From: TA-20 sp035935115
GTDB lineage: Archaea; Thermoproteota; Nitrososphaeria; Nitrososphaerales; Nitrosopumilaceae
Direction: 5' to 3'
DNA: 56,147 bases
Assembly (NCBI GenBank): GCA_035935115.1
Contig: DASYXK010000006.1
Coordinates: 1-56,147 of the forward strand
Below the pieces are notes generated by a model. That model saw nothing but the letters and a program-made list of their open reading frames with translations. It had not been told where the DNA came from and did not search any database. Shown one piece after another: positions 1-8,345 of this stretch. The position numbers and the translations under genes were made by a program. Each line of letters begins with the position of its first letter. Position 1 is the first letter of the stretch.

Positions 1-297
1 AACTTCGCCAGATGATATCGATGATGTAGATGGTGCTGGAACCTCTTTTGGTTTTGGCGGAGGAGCCATGCCTGCTGGTAATGTTCCATGAGTTGAACCT
101 GAAGCTGCCGGTCTTGGTTTTGGTGCCGGAGGTGGTGCAGAATGTGTTTGAGCTGGTTTTGCATGCTGTTCTGCAGGTTTCACCTGAGATGATAATTGGC
201 CAAGCTTTGCTTCAAGTTCGGCTATTTTTGCTTCAAGTTCAGAAGTAGATTTTTTAGTAGAAGATCGTGGTTTTCTTGGTTTGTTTTCTTTTGACAT
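1..297 (-). CDS. Proline/alanine-rich coiled-coil protein, 3' end outside window
   Basis: The reverse frame is open from an ATG at 297 to the window edge (99 codons), so the C-terminal part is missing. About 18 basic and Ser/Thr residues come first, then a short heptad segment with ELEAKIAELEAKL at about residues 20-32. A long Pro/Ala/Lys-rich linker (APPPAPKPRP, MAPPPKPKEVP) follows. This layout suggests a coiled-coil oligomerization segment and a flexible linker leading to a domain beyond the window. An A/T-rich TATA-like stretch lies about 30 nt upstream. I do not recognise the family. The forward ORF over the same bases is a compositional shadow. Confidence 0.6.
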   Translation of the reverse strand, partial: MSKENKPRKPRSSTKKSTSELEAKIAELEAKLGQLSSQVKPAEQHAKPAQTHSAPPPAPKPRPAASGSTHGTLPAGMAPPPKPKEVPAPSTSSISSGEV

Positions 298-367
298 GTG
301 CTATTTGGTCATGCAAATGTAGTTTATTTAGATTTTGATCAGGTTTGGATGTGATTATTTATAGAAG

Positions 368-376
368 TTTTATAAG
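368..376 (+). promoter_or_regulatory. TATA box for the gene at 400
   Basis: TTTTATAAG is centred about 28 nt before the TTG start at 400, the spacing expected for a leaderless archaeal transcript. This supports the unusual TTG start. Confidence 0.5.
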
Positions 377-399
377 AAGCGCACGGAATTTATTCTCTG

Positions 400-777
400 T
401 TGGACGATTTTGAAAGGGATTATCCCGGGTTTGACTGGAAAAACACACCTGCCTACAAGCATCCAGGAGGTAGAAACTGTCCTTGCCCTAAACATGAATA
501 CATACGAGAGCAGATCAATGTGGCAAGAACCGTAAGTCAGACAAGCAAGGAAGTTGGTAAAATCACACTCAAGTTTTGCCCTGATCACTACAGAGTATAT
601 CTAAAAGAAGTGGTTCCCGCAATGCCTTTCAAATACAGAATGCTTACCAAAATAGCTCTTAAGATCGGTGCAATACAAATTGAACAGCTCAAATACATGC
701 AGTCAGATCAATGCTTTTACTGTAAATTTGGATCTGGTGGACACGACAAGAAAACCGAATTGCCTCCAATAGGCTAG
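400..777 (+). CDS. Conserved zinc-binding hypothetical protein
   Basis: A 125-residue protein with a TTG start supported by an upstream TATA box. Cys/His pairs are spread along the chain: CPCPKH near residue 28, CPDH near residue 67, and CFYC near residue 107. Together they look like a structural metal site. Lys-rich helices lie between them. The stop codon overlaps that of the convergent gene at 774 by 4 nt. I cannot assign a function; a nucleic-acid-associated or structural zinc protein is possible. Confidence 0.7.
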   Translation: MDDFERDYPGFDWKNTPAYKHPGGRNCPCPKHEYIREQINVARTVSQTSKEVGKITLKFCPDHYRVYLKEVVPAMPFKYRMLTKIALKIGAIQIEQLKYMQSDQCFYCKFGSGGHDKKTELPPIG

Positions 778-1004
778 ACAGGCCCAAGCAAAATTTTTGG
801 TTTGTTAGGAGTATCGTGATGACATTTTTTTCCACACAATGGACAAGTAATTCTATCCAAAAAGATGCACTGACAAATATGTGACTTTAGATAACTTTCA
901 GCACTTTTTGTATATTCTCCAGTGCCGTTGCAAAACGAACATGGTGTATCTAAAAGCGCAATCTTACCCTGTCCATTACAAACGGCACATTTTTGATCAG
1001 TCAC
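774..1004 (-). CDS. Small DnaJ-type zinc-finger (CxxCxGxG) protein
   Basis: A 76-residue protein from the GTG at 1004. It has two CxxCxGxG repeats (CAVCNGQG and CSFCNGTG), as in the DnaJ zinc domain, then CQC and CPLCGKKC clusters. The open frame runs back to 1094, but that would leave only 20 nt to the divergent gene at 1115. The GTG at 1004 has a TATA-like AATTAAATT 29 nt upstream, so I prefer it. There is no J domain. It may be a stand-alone zinc domain helping protein folding or metal binding; the function is unknown. Confidence 0.6.
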   Translation of the reverse strand: MTDQKCAVCNGQGKIALLDTPCSFCNGTGEYTKSAESYLKSHICQCIFLDRITCPLCGKKCHHDTPNKPKILLGPV

Positions 1005-1028
1005 GCTTACGAATTTCCTCTTAGAGAC

Positions 1029-1093
1029 AATTAAATTCCTTTTGTTAAATCTTTTTCCCACTTGGTGTGTAAAAATCCAGTTAAGCTTATACA
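1029..1093. promoter_or_regulatory. Divergent promoter region
   Basis: Two TATA-like elements face outward. AATTAAATT at 1029-1037 lies 29 nt before the reverse GTG start at 1004. CTTATACA at 1086-1093 lies about 25 nt before the forward GTG start at 1115. Both genes would be leaderless. Confidence 0.4.
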
Positions 1094-1114
1094 ATATACA
1101 AATTCAGTAGTGAT

Positions 1115-2557
1115 GTGGCAATAGAAGAACTTGGTGAGTTTGTAGAAAAGCTGGAAAAGGCAGGAGAGTTAAAGCGGATAAAAACTCAAGTCGATGCCAA
1201 TTTAGAGATTGCCGAGATTTTAAGAAGAACAATGTATTCAAACGGTCCTGCACTTTATTTTGAAAATGTAAAAAATTATGACATGCCAGTTTTGGGAAAC
1301 GCGTTTGGCTCACTAAAAAGATTAGAGATTGGATTAGAGACTGACGATTTTACTCAAATTGGTCAGAGAATTGTTGACATGACAAAGATGGAAATTCCAA
1401 GTGGAATTTTTGAAAAAATAAAAAAATTGCCAGAGCTATCAAAGATGGCAGACATTGCACCCAAGTTGCAAAAAAGTGGACCTGTGACAGAAATTTTTGA
1501 AGACTCGCCTTCATTTGATAAAATTCCAATTTTAAAAACATGGCACAAAGACGCTGGAAGATTCATCACTTTTGGTCTTGTTGCTACAAAGCATCCAGAT
1601 ATTGACGTTAGAAATCTAGGAGTATACAGAATGCAAATACTTGATGGCACCCATGCTCTCATGCATTGGCAAAAGCACAAGAGAGGAGCACATCACTATG
1701 ACATCAAAAAAGATACCGGAAATAAAATCGAAGTAGCCGTAATTATTGGCGCAGACCCAGCAACAGTATTTTCTGCTGTTGCCCCAGTTCCCGAAGGACT
1801 AGACAAATATCTTTTTGCCGGAATAACAAGAAAAACGGGAATTAAGACAGTAAAATGCAAGACAGCTGATCTTGAAGTTCCCGCAAATGCAGAGCTTGTA
1901 CTAGAAGGATATGTTGATCCGGCGGATATCAGAATGGAAGGTCCGTTTGGTGATCATACAGGATACTATACCCCACCAGAGCCATATCCCGTATTTACTC
2001 TAACTGGAATAATGCGACGACAAAAGCCAATTTACCTTACTACAATAGTTGGCAAACCAATTCTAGAAGATGCGTTTATTGGCAAAGTAATAGAGCGCTC
2101 ATTTCTGCCTTTGATCAAAATGTTCCAACCCGAAGTTGTTGATTTTTCCATGCCAGCTGCAGGATGGTTCCAAGGGATGGCCATCATTTCCATTAAGAAA
2201 AGATATCCAGGTCAGGCAAAAAAAGTAATGATGGGTCTATGGGGCGTGGGTCAGCTTGCACTAACAAAAATTTTTGTTGTAGTAGATGAAGACATCAACG
2301 TGCATGACATGAACGATGTCATATGGGCGATTACAACTCGAGCTGATGCGGCACGGGATGTTATCATAATAAACAACACCCCTACTGACACTTTGGATCC
2401 TGCATCGCCACTAGTAAATCTTGGATCAAAGCTTGGGATTGATGCAACACAGAAGACCAAAGAAGAAGGATATCAAAGAGAGATTCAGGAATTGGTTTCA
2501 GTTGACGAGGATACAAAAAACATAGTTGACGCCAAGTGGTCTAGTTACAGAATTTAG
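1115..2557 (+). CDS. UbiD-family decarboxylase, probable menaquinone pathway (MqnL-like)
   Basis: A 480-residue member of the UbiD family of prenylated-FMN-dependent (de)carboxylases, at the usual length. The motif EGPFGDHTG begins at E275 and carries the conserved glutamate of the family. The frame starts at GTG 1115, with a TATA-like box 25 nt upstream. It converges on, and overlaps by 4 nt, a MqnC-type gene. That pairing suggests the late decarboxylation of a 6-carboxy naphthoquinone intermediate in futalosine-route menaquinone synthesis. UbiD homologues act on many aromatic acids, so the family is certain but the substrate is inferred from context. Confidence 0.85.
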   Translation: MAIEELGEFVEKLEKAGELKRIKTQVDANLEIAEILRRTMYSNGPALYFENVKNYDMPVLGNAFGSLKRLEIGLETDDFTQIGQRIVDMTKMEIPSGIFEKIKKLPELSKMADIAPKLQKSGPVTEIFEDSPSFDKIPILKTWHKDAGRFITFGLVATKHPDIDVRNLGVYRMQILDGTHALMHWQKHKRGAHHYDIKKDTGNKIEVAVIIGADPATVFSAVAPVPEGLDKYLFAGITRKTGIKTVKCKTADLEVPANAELVLEGYVDPADIRMEGPFGDHTGYYTPPEPYPVFTLTGIMRRQKPIYLTTIVGKPILEDAFIGKVIERSFLPLIKMFQPEVVDFSMPAAGWFQGMAIISIKKRYPGQAKKVMMGLWGVGQLALTKIFVVVDEDINVHDMNDVIWAITTRADAARDVIIINNTPTDTLDPASPLVNLGSKLGIDATQKTKEEGYQREIQELVSVDEDTKNIVDAKWSSYRI

Positions 2558-3672
2558 TGCATCTGAACTGTATTATAGAAATTGTCTCGCTCTTCTACTT
2601 GATATCCAATTTGCTTTACCGCATGTATTATTTTATTTGAGGTAAGCTCGGTAGAGCGAGAACCTGTGCATGAGACAACTTCTTCTCCAAGCAATGTTCC
2701 CCCAAAGTCATCAGCACCATATTGTAGTGCAATCTGTGCCATACCTATACCATTTGTAAGCCATGAGGATTGTATATGTGGGATTAATCCATCATACATG
2801 ATTCTTGATATTGCTATCATCTTTAGTAGTTGTAAGCCACCTGCAGAATATTTTACAGTCTCTTCTTTTTGCATAAGGGTGTTGTTTGGCTCAAAGCTCC
2901 AAGGAATAAAGGCCATAAAGCCTCCTGTTTTTTCTTGAAGCTTTGCAATTTTGATGAAATGTTCTGCAATATCCCTTACAGATTCTACATGTCCATACAT
3001 CATTGTTGCAGATGCAGACAGTCCCATGGTGTGAGCTTCCTCCATTATTTTCAACCATTGCTCAGATGAGATTTTTTTTGGACTAATTATATTTTTGACA
3101 GAATCTACTAAAATTTCTGCTCCAGCACCAGGCACTGATTGCAGTCCAGCTTCTTTTAATCTTGAAAGAACTTCTTTTGTGCTAATTTTTTCTACCCTAG
3201 ATATCATATCAATTTCTGATGCGGATAATCCATGTATACCAACTTTGGGAAATTTTTCCCTCATCATTTTAAATGCATTCTCATAGTATTCAATTCGAAG
3301 TTTTGGATTATGTCCTCCTTGAATCAATACCTGAGTAATTCCAAACATCTCAGAAGCTGCCTTGATTCGTGATTCAATTTCTTCAAGTGAAACGGTATAG
3401 GACTCTTCGTGTTCTGGCGGTCTGTAAAATGCACAAAACTTGCAGTCAGTTATACATACGTTAGTATAGTTTAGTATCATGTTGTTTACAAATGATACTT
3501 TTTTTCCAAATTTTTTTCTGGTAAGATGCCCAGCCACGAGACCAATAAGATGAACATCGTTTGATTCTAGCAATCTCATGCAATCATCTAGTCCAGGCCT
3601 AATTCCATTTAGTGAATTTTCTAGTATGTCACCAATTTCAGAACTATAAAGCTCTTTTGTAACCTGACTCAA
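2554..3672 (-). CDS. mqnC: Cyclic dehypoxanthinyl futalosine synthase, radical SAM
   Basis: A 372-residue radical SAM protein with the cluster motif Cx3Cx2C at C73, C77 and C80. The MqnC-type signatures are QGGHNPKL, GAGAEILVDSV, ISPKK, MMYGHVE and TGGFMAFIPWSFEP. The related F420 enzyme CofH differs in these stretches, so MqnC is the better call. MqnC closes the ring of dehypoxanthinyl futalosine in menaquinone synthesis. The frame starts at TTG 3672, with GAATTAAATAAG about 28 nt upstream as a TATA box. It is convergent with the UbiD-type gene; no other mqn gene is in the window. Confidence 0.85.
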   Translation of the reverse strand: MSQVTKELYSSEIGDILENSLNGIRPGLDDCMRLLESNDVHLIGLVAGHLTRKKFGKKVSFVNNMILNYTNVCITDCKFCAFYRPPEHEESYTVSLEEIESRIKAASEMFGITQVLIQGGHNPKLRIEYYENAFKMMREKFPKVGIHGLSASEIDMISRVEKISTKEVLSRLKEAGLQSVPGAGAEILVDSVKNIISPKKISSEQWLKIMEEAHTMGLSASATMMYGHVESVRDIAEHFIKIAKLQEKTGGFMAFIPWSFEPNNTLMQKEETVKYSAGGLQLLKMIAISRIMYDGLIPHIQSSWLTNGIGMAQIALQYGADDFGGTLLGEEVVSCTGSRSTELTSNKIIHAVKQIGYQVEERDNFYNTVQMH

Positions 3673-3728
3673 TTTGTTTTTGGGTTTGTTTCATCTTATT
3701 TAATTCTTGACAGCAAAATCATACCCGC

Positions 3729-3738
3729 TATTTTTAAG
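3729..3738 (+). promoter_or_regulatory. TATA box of the early aromatic operon
   Basis: TATTTTTAAG is centred about 30 nt before the ATG at 3764, which starts the two-gene operon for the first archaeal aromatic-pathway steps. Confidence 0.45.
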
Positions 3739-3763
3739 TAGGGCACGACGAGGATAAACTCCA

Positions 3764-4552
3764 ATGGTCACAGGCCACCAACTTCGAATGAATCGGATTT
3801 TACGAGCTGGAAAGATGCTTTGTATTCCAATGGATCACGGAATTTCAAGTGGTCCCCTAAAGGGAATTGAAGATCCTCATTTGTTAGTTTATGATTGCCA
3901 GCATTATGGATTAACTTCTGTTATAGTAAACAAAGGAATTCTAAAGACATTTCCAAAACCCCCCAAAGTGGGATTATTGGTACATTATTCAGGCAGCACA
4001 TCGCTTTCAACTTCACCAAACAGAAAGATGCTAACTGGCTCTGTTGAAGAAGCGTTAAGACTTGGTGCAGACGGAGTTTCTCTTCACATCAACATTGGCG
4101 GAAAAGAAGAGCCGGAAATGATTGAGCAATTAGGAAGAATTGCAGATGATTGTCACAAATGGAGCATGCCTCTATTGGCAATGATGTATCCTAGAGGAGA
4201 GAACATCAAAAATCCGCACGATCCTGCAATTGTAGGCCATGTTGCAAGAATTGGGGCAGAGCTTGGAGCTGATATTGTGAAAACCTTGTACACTGGCGAT
4301 GTAGATTCATTTGCAAAAATTGTAAAAAGCACTCCAGTTCCAATAGTGATAGCTGGCGGGCCAAAAGCAAAAACTGACATGGATGTATTAGAAATGACAG
4401 AAGACGCAATGAAAGCAGGAGCAAAGGGAGTAACATATGGCAGAAATATTTTCGAGCACAAAAATCCAGGCAAGATGACTCATGCGCTAGCTGGCATAAT
4501 ATTTAGAAAAGAGACTGCAAAGGAAGCTGCAAAACATCTTGACGAAAAATAG
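3764..4552 (+). CDS. 2-amino-3,7-dideoxy-D-threo-hept-6-ulosonate synthase (ADH synthase)
   Basis: A 262-residue class I aldolase of the DeoC/LacD-like family, the MJ0400 type. It starts archaeal 3-dehydroquinate synthesis by joining aspartate semialdehyde to a sugar-phosphate donor. Visible features are MDHGISSGP (catalytic Asp region), ADIVKTLYTGD (Schiff-base Lys) and the phosphate-binding VIAGGPKAKTD. It overlaps by 14 nt the dehydroquinate synthase II gene, its pathway partner, which separates it from the related archaeal fructose-bisphosphate aldolase. Some fructose-bisphosphate aldolase activity cannot be excluded from sequence. Confidence 0.88.
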   Translation: MVTGHQLRMNRILRAGKMLCIPMDHGISSGPLKGIEDPHLLVYDCQHYGLTSVIVNKGILKTFPKPPKVGLLVHYSGSTSLSTSPNRKMLTGSVEEALRLGADGVSLHINIGGKEEPEMIEQLGRIADDCHKWSMPLLAMMYPRGENIKNPHDPAIVGHVARIGAELGADIVKTLYTGDVDSFAKIVKSTPVPIVIAGGPKAKTDMDVLEMTEDAMKAGAKGVTYGRNIFEHKNPGKMTHALAGIIFRKETAKEAAKHLDEK

Positions 4553-5594
4553 GGAGTTAATAATTTCCCCAAAAGTATCAAGGGGGCAGCTTGGCAAATT
4601 TCTTGCTGAAATTGGGAATGAAGGAATCAAGATCGTAAACGTAGACCCGCAGAGCATAAGAGGAATGAAGACCAAACTATCAACGCTATACCCATCTCAG
4701 AGTGCAAGCTATGTCGTAGTGGATAGACCGACCAAATCCAAGGGCAAAAAAATTGGTATGAGATTCAAGGTTCTCTCAAACCACGACATTGAAAACATAC
4801 TAAAATTTGCAAAGATGGGGCTTGATTTTGTTATAGTAGATGTTATTGATTGGAAAATAATTCCACTTGAAAATATCATAGCCAAATTGCACAAACTTCA
4901 CACCAAGGTATTTGCAACTGCAAGAAATCCAGACGAAGTAAGAAAGATGTTCTCCATTTTAGAAATCGGTGTAGATGGCGTAATATTTTCAACAGATTCC
5001 ATTAACGAGGTAAGAGAGGTGCTCGTATATCTTGGAACAAAAAGTTTTGAGCTAAAACCTGCCAAGATACTTGAAATTAAAGAAGTTGGGAATGGCGAGA
5101 GAGTTTGTGTAGATACTGCATCTATGCTAGGACGCGGCGAAGGAATGCTAATTGGCAGCAGATCAAACTTTTTGTTTTTAGTTCACAACGAATCAGTTGG
5201 CTCGTCATTTACATCTCCAAGACCATTTAGAGTAAATGCAGGTGCAGTTCATTGCTATACACTTTCACCAGACGGCACCACAAAATACTTGTCAGAGCTA
5301 GAGACTGGTTCTGAGGTGTTAGTTTTGGATTCACATGGAAGGGCAAGAAGGGCAACTGTTGGCCGCTCCAAAATTGAAAGCAGACCAATGCTTATGATCA
5401 AAGCGCAGGTTGGAAACGAGATTGGTGGAATCATAGCACAAAACGCAGAAACAATCAGATTTGTAAAACCAAATGGACACTTGATCTCAGTGACTCATCT
5501 CAAAAAAGGAGATACTGTTTTGGCTCATGCCAAAATAGCAACTGGTAGACACTTTGGCATGGAAGTAGACGACGAATATATTGTAGAAAAATAA
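4539..5594 (+). CDS. 3-dehydroquinate synthase II (archaeal type)
   Basis: A 351-residue protein of the archaeal dehydroquinate synthase II family (MJ1249 type), which deaminates and cyclises the ADH synthase product to 3-dehydroquinate with NAD. The second half shows the family signatures GRGEGMLIGS, PFRVNAGAVHCY and LDSHGRARRATVGRSKIE. The TTG start at 4539 overlaps the upstream gene by 14 nt, implying translational coupling. Bacterial AroB is not seen, so this pair is the entry to the shikimate genes at 9.2 kb. Confidence 0.9.
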   Translation: MTKNRELIISPKVSRGQLGKFLAEIGNEGIKIVNVDPQSIRGMKTKLSTLYPSQSASYVVVDRPTKSKGKKIGMRFKVLSNHDIENILKFAKMGLDFVIVDVIDWKIIPLENIIAKLHKLHTKVFATARNPDEVRKMFSILEIGVDGVIFSTDSINEVREVLVYLGTKSFELKPAKILEIKEVGNGERVCVDTASMLGRGEGMLIGSRSNFLFLVHNESVGSSFTSPRPFRVNAGAVHCYTLSPDGTTKYLSELETGSEVLVLDSHGRARRATVGRSKIESRPMLMIKAQVGNEIGGIIAQNAETIRFVKPNGHLISVTHLKKGDTVLAHAKIATGRHFGMEVDDEYIVEK

Positions 5595-5645
5595 TTACAG
5601 AAAAAGAAAAAAGAGTTATTTTATTTTCTTTTTTATTTGATTTAT
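5595..5645. terminator. T-rich convergent transcription end
   Basis: Between the convergent genes ending at 5594 and 5616 the forward strand carries A-rich then T-rich runs (TTATTTTATTTTC, TTTTTTATTT). Such oligo-T tracts are typical archaeal termination signals. There is no strong stem-loop. Confidence 0.3.
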
Positions 5646-5819
5646 CTCAGCCATCTCATCTCTCAAGTGTTTCTTGAGCAGTTGTTCGTGCTGACGTTTG
5701 TGTTTCCAGTACAGATTCATTATTCCCTGTCTTGTTTTTGCTTTTCTGATAGCTTTAGTATATGTTCTGTGGCTAGCTTCGACAGTTCTGAAATAAGACT
5801 TGCTGTTTGATGTAACCAT
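5616..5819 (-). CDS. Small basic helical protein
   Basis: A 67-residue, Lys/Arg-rich, mostly helical protein with YFRTVEASHRTYTKAIRKAK near the N terminus. A TTG at 5822 directly precedes the ATG at 5819; I take the ATG. Its size and charge suggest a nucleic-acid or ribosome-associated protein, but I recognise no family. It converges with the dehydroquinate synthase gene, only 21 nt apart. Confidence 0.55.
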   Translation of the reverse strand: MVTSNSKSYFRTVEASHRTYTKAIRKAKTRQGIMNLYWKHKRQHEQLLKKHLRDEMAEINQIKKKIK

Positions 5820-5865
5820 CAAACATTGTTTTCAAAACTTAGTACATAACCTTTACGAATTTATT

Positions 5866-6711
5866 TCAGACATCCAAAGGTTCTGGGTTTTTCCAGAATG
5901 GGACTAGCTGCATTTTCCTTAGAGATTGGGGTCCCGCAGTTCGTTTTTTTGCAATCTTTACATATTTTGCAGATTTGTCAACTCCAATGTATTTTCGTTT
6001 AAGAAATCTGGCCATCTTTGTTGTCTGACCGCTTCCAACAAATGGATCAAGTATCACATCCCCGACATTACTATAAAGCTGAATAAGCCTGTATGGGATT
6101 TCTTCTGGAAATGCCGCTGGATGAAATTTCCTGTAGCTTGGAGGCATTGGAGCTATATGCCATATAGAATTTGCAATTTCTTTTTTCATAATATCATTAA
6201 TTGTTAACTTGCTTTTTTTGTCCTTGACGTTATGAAATGGAGGCTTTCTTAGAATGATTATTTGCTCATGCATGATATTTGGATAATAATATGTTGGATA
6301 TGGGTGCTGTACAGTAACCCTGAATCTTTTTTTTCCGCCTGTCACCTTGTTCCAAATTATTTCTTCAAAAAACTTCCATCCAATCTCTGCTTTTGTTAAT
6401 TCAGTTAGCAGTAAAGCAGGCAATGGTAGCTTGACTTTTTCCTCAATTATCTCGTTTCCTATCACTATACAGCAAAAGCCGCCGGGTTTTGTGACTTGAT
6501 ATACTTGAGAAAATACTGTTTTCATCTCATCAAGCCAACTTTCAAGCGTTCCACCGACTGTTCCTCTATACCATTTTTTTGAAGTGATATGTTCATTATA
6601 GTTAATCGCGTTATGATATGGTGGAGAAGTAACAGTGAGCGTGATTTTGTTTTTGCCTATTTTAGAAAGATCTTTAGAATCAGAATTGATGATAGAATTT
6701 GATTTCCACAT
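5866..6711 (-). CDS. Site-specific DNA methyltransferase, beta class (probably N4-cytosine)
   Basis: A protein of about 281 residues. The catalytic motif IV TSPPYHN lies near the N terminus and the SAM-binding motif I DPFVGSGQT near the C terminus, the order of beta-class amino-methyltransferases. The SPPY form favours N4-cytosine methylation. An ATG at 6720 is also open, but 6711 fits better a TATA-like ATTATATAC about 28 nt upstream. No restriction endonuclease or specificity subunit lies beside it, so it looks solitary; the role could be epigenetic or a defence remnant. The target sequence cannot be read from sequence. Confidence 0.85.
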   Translation of the reverse strand: MWKSNSIINSDSKDLSKIGKNKITLTVTSPPYHNAINYNEHITSKKWYRGTVGGTLESWLDEMKTVFSQVYQVTKPGGFCCIVIGNEIIEEKVKLPLPALLLTELTKAEIGWKFFEEIIWNKVTGGKKRFRVTVQHPYPTYYYPNIMHEQIIILRKPPFHNVKDKKSKLTINDIMKKEIANSIWHIAPMPPSYRKFHPAAFPEEIPYRLIQLYSNVGDVILDPFVGSGQTTKMARFLKRKYIGVDKSAKYVKIAKKRTAGPQSLRKMQLVPFWKNPEPLDV

Positions 6712-6850
6712 GACAACCATAAATTACTTCTGTATATAATATTTGGAAAAGGTCACAAAAGATCGGTCAACATATGGATATAATTGAATCCAACATTTTT
6801 GTTGCAAAAACATCTTGAATCGATATATAATTTTTCTACCAAGTATGCAT

Positions 6851-7012
6851 ATGATAACAATACCATCAATCAGAGACATTGTGGAGAACTCGGTCATACT
6901 AGCAAGATGTATAGAACACGCCATTCACATCATGAAGTTCGTGGAAGGCAAAGAAGACATGTTTGTTATGGTCAAAGTCTTTCTCTGCGGTTTGTTTCTA
7001 GGGGTAGGATAA
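6851..7012 (+). CDS. Small helical protein of unknown function
   Basis: A 53-residue ORF starting MITIPSIRDIV, with His/Cys/Met residues in the middle and a short hydrophobic end (MVKVFLCGLFLG). GATATATAAT lies about 25 nt before the ATG at 6851. The stop is 2 nt before the ATG of the next gene, as in an operon. An overlapping longer frame runs through the same bases into the next gene, but this one has the promoter and the compact spacing. There are no homologues I recognise. Confidence 0.4.
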   Translation: MITIPSIRDIVENSVILARCIEHAIHIMKFVEGKEDMFVMVKVFLCGLFLGVG

Positions 7013-7014
7013 GA

Positions 7015-7446
7015 ATGACAGATGGTGAAAAAACTAGCAAGCTAAAAGAGATAAAGGAAACTGTTTCTGACGCAGTAGAAATCATGCACCAGATCAGATC
7101 ACCTGGCGTGCAAGAATCCTTTGGTAATATCATGAATACTGCAAAGATTGTCAAGGAAATCGTCGAGGTTCTCAAAACACCGGAGATGGTTAAGAACATA
7201 GAAAATGTTCGCCTGATTTCAGAAAACATGAACGATGTATCCACAAAGATGCAAAATGCACTAAAGCATCTAGAAGAGACAGGTGTCATAACCGAAGCCA
7301 GAGGATTAGCCAAATCTGCCAAAAATACAATGGATTCGTTTAGGGGCAGTGGCCAGGATCTGCACGAGATTAGTACTTCTATTAATGAAATGTTCAAATC
7401 CATCAGGGCTTTGGTGGACGAATTAAGAGTTATTGTCATATCCTAA
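7015..7446 (+). CDS. Helical coiled-coil protein of unknown function
   Basis: A 143-residue, almost fully helical protein with repeated heptads, including NIMNTAKIVKEIVEVLKT, LISENMNDVSTKM and LAKSAKNTMDSF. The pattern recalls methyl-accepting or DUF1641-like helical bundles but gives no firm assignment. The open frame extends upstream to 6784; I use the ATG at 7015 because the peptide before it lacks a protein-like composition and overlaps the small ORF. No membrane segment or signal peptide is visible. Confidence 0.6.
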   Translation: MTDGEKTSKLKEIKETVSDAVEIMHQIRSPGVQESFGNIMNTAKIVKEIVEVLKTPEMVKNIENVRLISENMNDVSTKMQNALKHLEETGVITEARGLAKSAKNTMDSFRGSGQDLHEISTSINEMFKSIRALVDELRVIVIS

Positions 7447-7852
7447 AAATTGGCATTCTTTATTTTAAATAATTGAACAAAGACTTGATTTTGGAACCTG
7501 ACATGGTTTTGCAAAAACGCCAAACGTCAGTTTCTTAAAATCATTGAGAAAAAAGATGACAAAATTTAAGTAAAAACGTGAGCGCATTTAAGATTATTGC
7601 ATTTCCATTTGTGTTGTTGATTATCCGTAATTATTTGCACACCAACATCCAAACGCTTTACATCAAGTAAAAGGAATCCTTGAAAGCAAATCTGGCACAA
7701 ATGTCCGCTTCTGTTATACAAGTTGGCAGATCTCGATGTCGCACACGATTTCTAGTGCTCGTTGTAACATAAGAACTAAGTGGTATGATCAGCAAGGACA
7801 TTTCCAGTTTTGGCAGACCAATTTTATTAAAATCCATTTATTTGTATATTGT
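7447..7852. other. 406-bp gap with a degraded-looking sequence
   Basis: No convincing complete gene lies here. It holds the aroD-like block at 7502-7567, and from about 7640 a stretch that reads in one frame as ALHQVKGILESKSGTNVRF without a start codon, possibly a gene remnant. A TATA-like TTTTATTAAAA at about 7822-7832 serves the next gene. The frame open from 7736 is probably upstream noise. Confidence 0.4.
7502..7567 (+). repeat. Partial copy of the aroD coding region
   Basis: The block 7502-7567 matches 9564-9629 inside aroD with 63 of 66 bases identical and no gap. In aroD it encodes residues 121-142, beginning at the catalytic His. Here it is not inside an open frame. The preceding 24 bases also resemble the region just upstream of aroD (TTGAACAAAG shared), so this may be a deletion remnant of a duplicated aroD. 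Confidence 0.8.
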
Positions 7853-8257
7853 ATGGCAAGTAGTGTAAAGTCAAAAGAACAATTCAGTACTATTCTAATG
7901 CAGGTTTTAGATTCATACCAAAACATCACACATATTGAGAAAAATGGCGGTAGTGCTGAATCTTTAAGAAAAGAAATACAGTCAATAATGAATTCGTTTG
8001 AGGGACTGCACCAAGTATATGCTTTAGGAACAAAAGAGATGCCAGATAATTCTGACTTTCTTATGGATATCATAGCTCTGATGAAAATTCCATTTTTGAC
8101 TACCTTGAAGATGCAAATGAGATTGTTGTCCATTGAAGATGTTCATACAAGCCCCGAATTGATCCAGGATCAGGCAAACCTTACAATTACAACAATGAAC
8201 ATAAGCGATTCAATCAAAAAACTAAAAACATTTTTGACATCATACTCTATTGCATAG
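7853..8257 (+). CDS. Helical orphan protein
   Basis: A 134-residue helical protein starting MASSVKSKEQ, with no signal peptide, Cys pairs or known catalytic motif. The frame is open back to 7736, but the ATG at 7853 sits at the right distance from a TATA-like TTTTATTAAAA and begins the regular helical pattern. Together with 7015-7446 it may belong to a lineage-specific accessory set. Function unknown. Confidence 0.55.
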   Translation: MASSVKSKEQFSTILMQVLDSYQNITHIEKNGGSAESLRKEIQSIMNSFEGLHQVYALGTKEMPDNSDFLMDIIALMKIPFLTTLKMQMRLLSIEDVHTSPELIQDQANLTITTMNISDSIKKLKTFLTSYSIA

Positions 8258-8345
8258 TCCAGCAAGACACCTTTAGCATTTTATTTTAACAAAGACCACA
8301 AAAACGTTCTTCCTGGTTAATCTAATTTCATTTAATAAGTGGACA

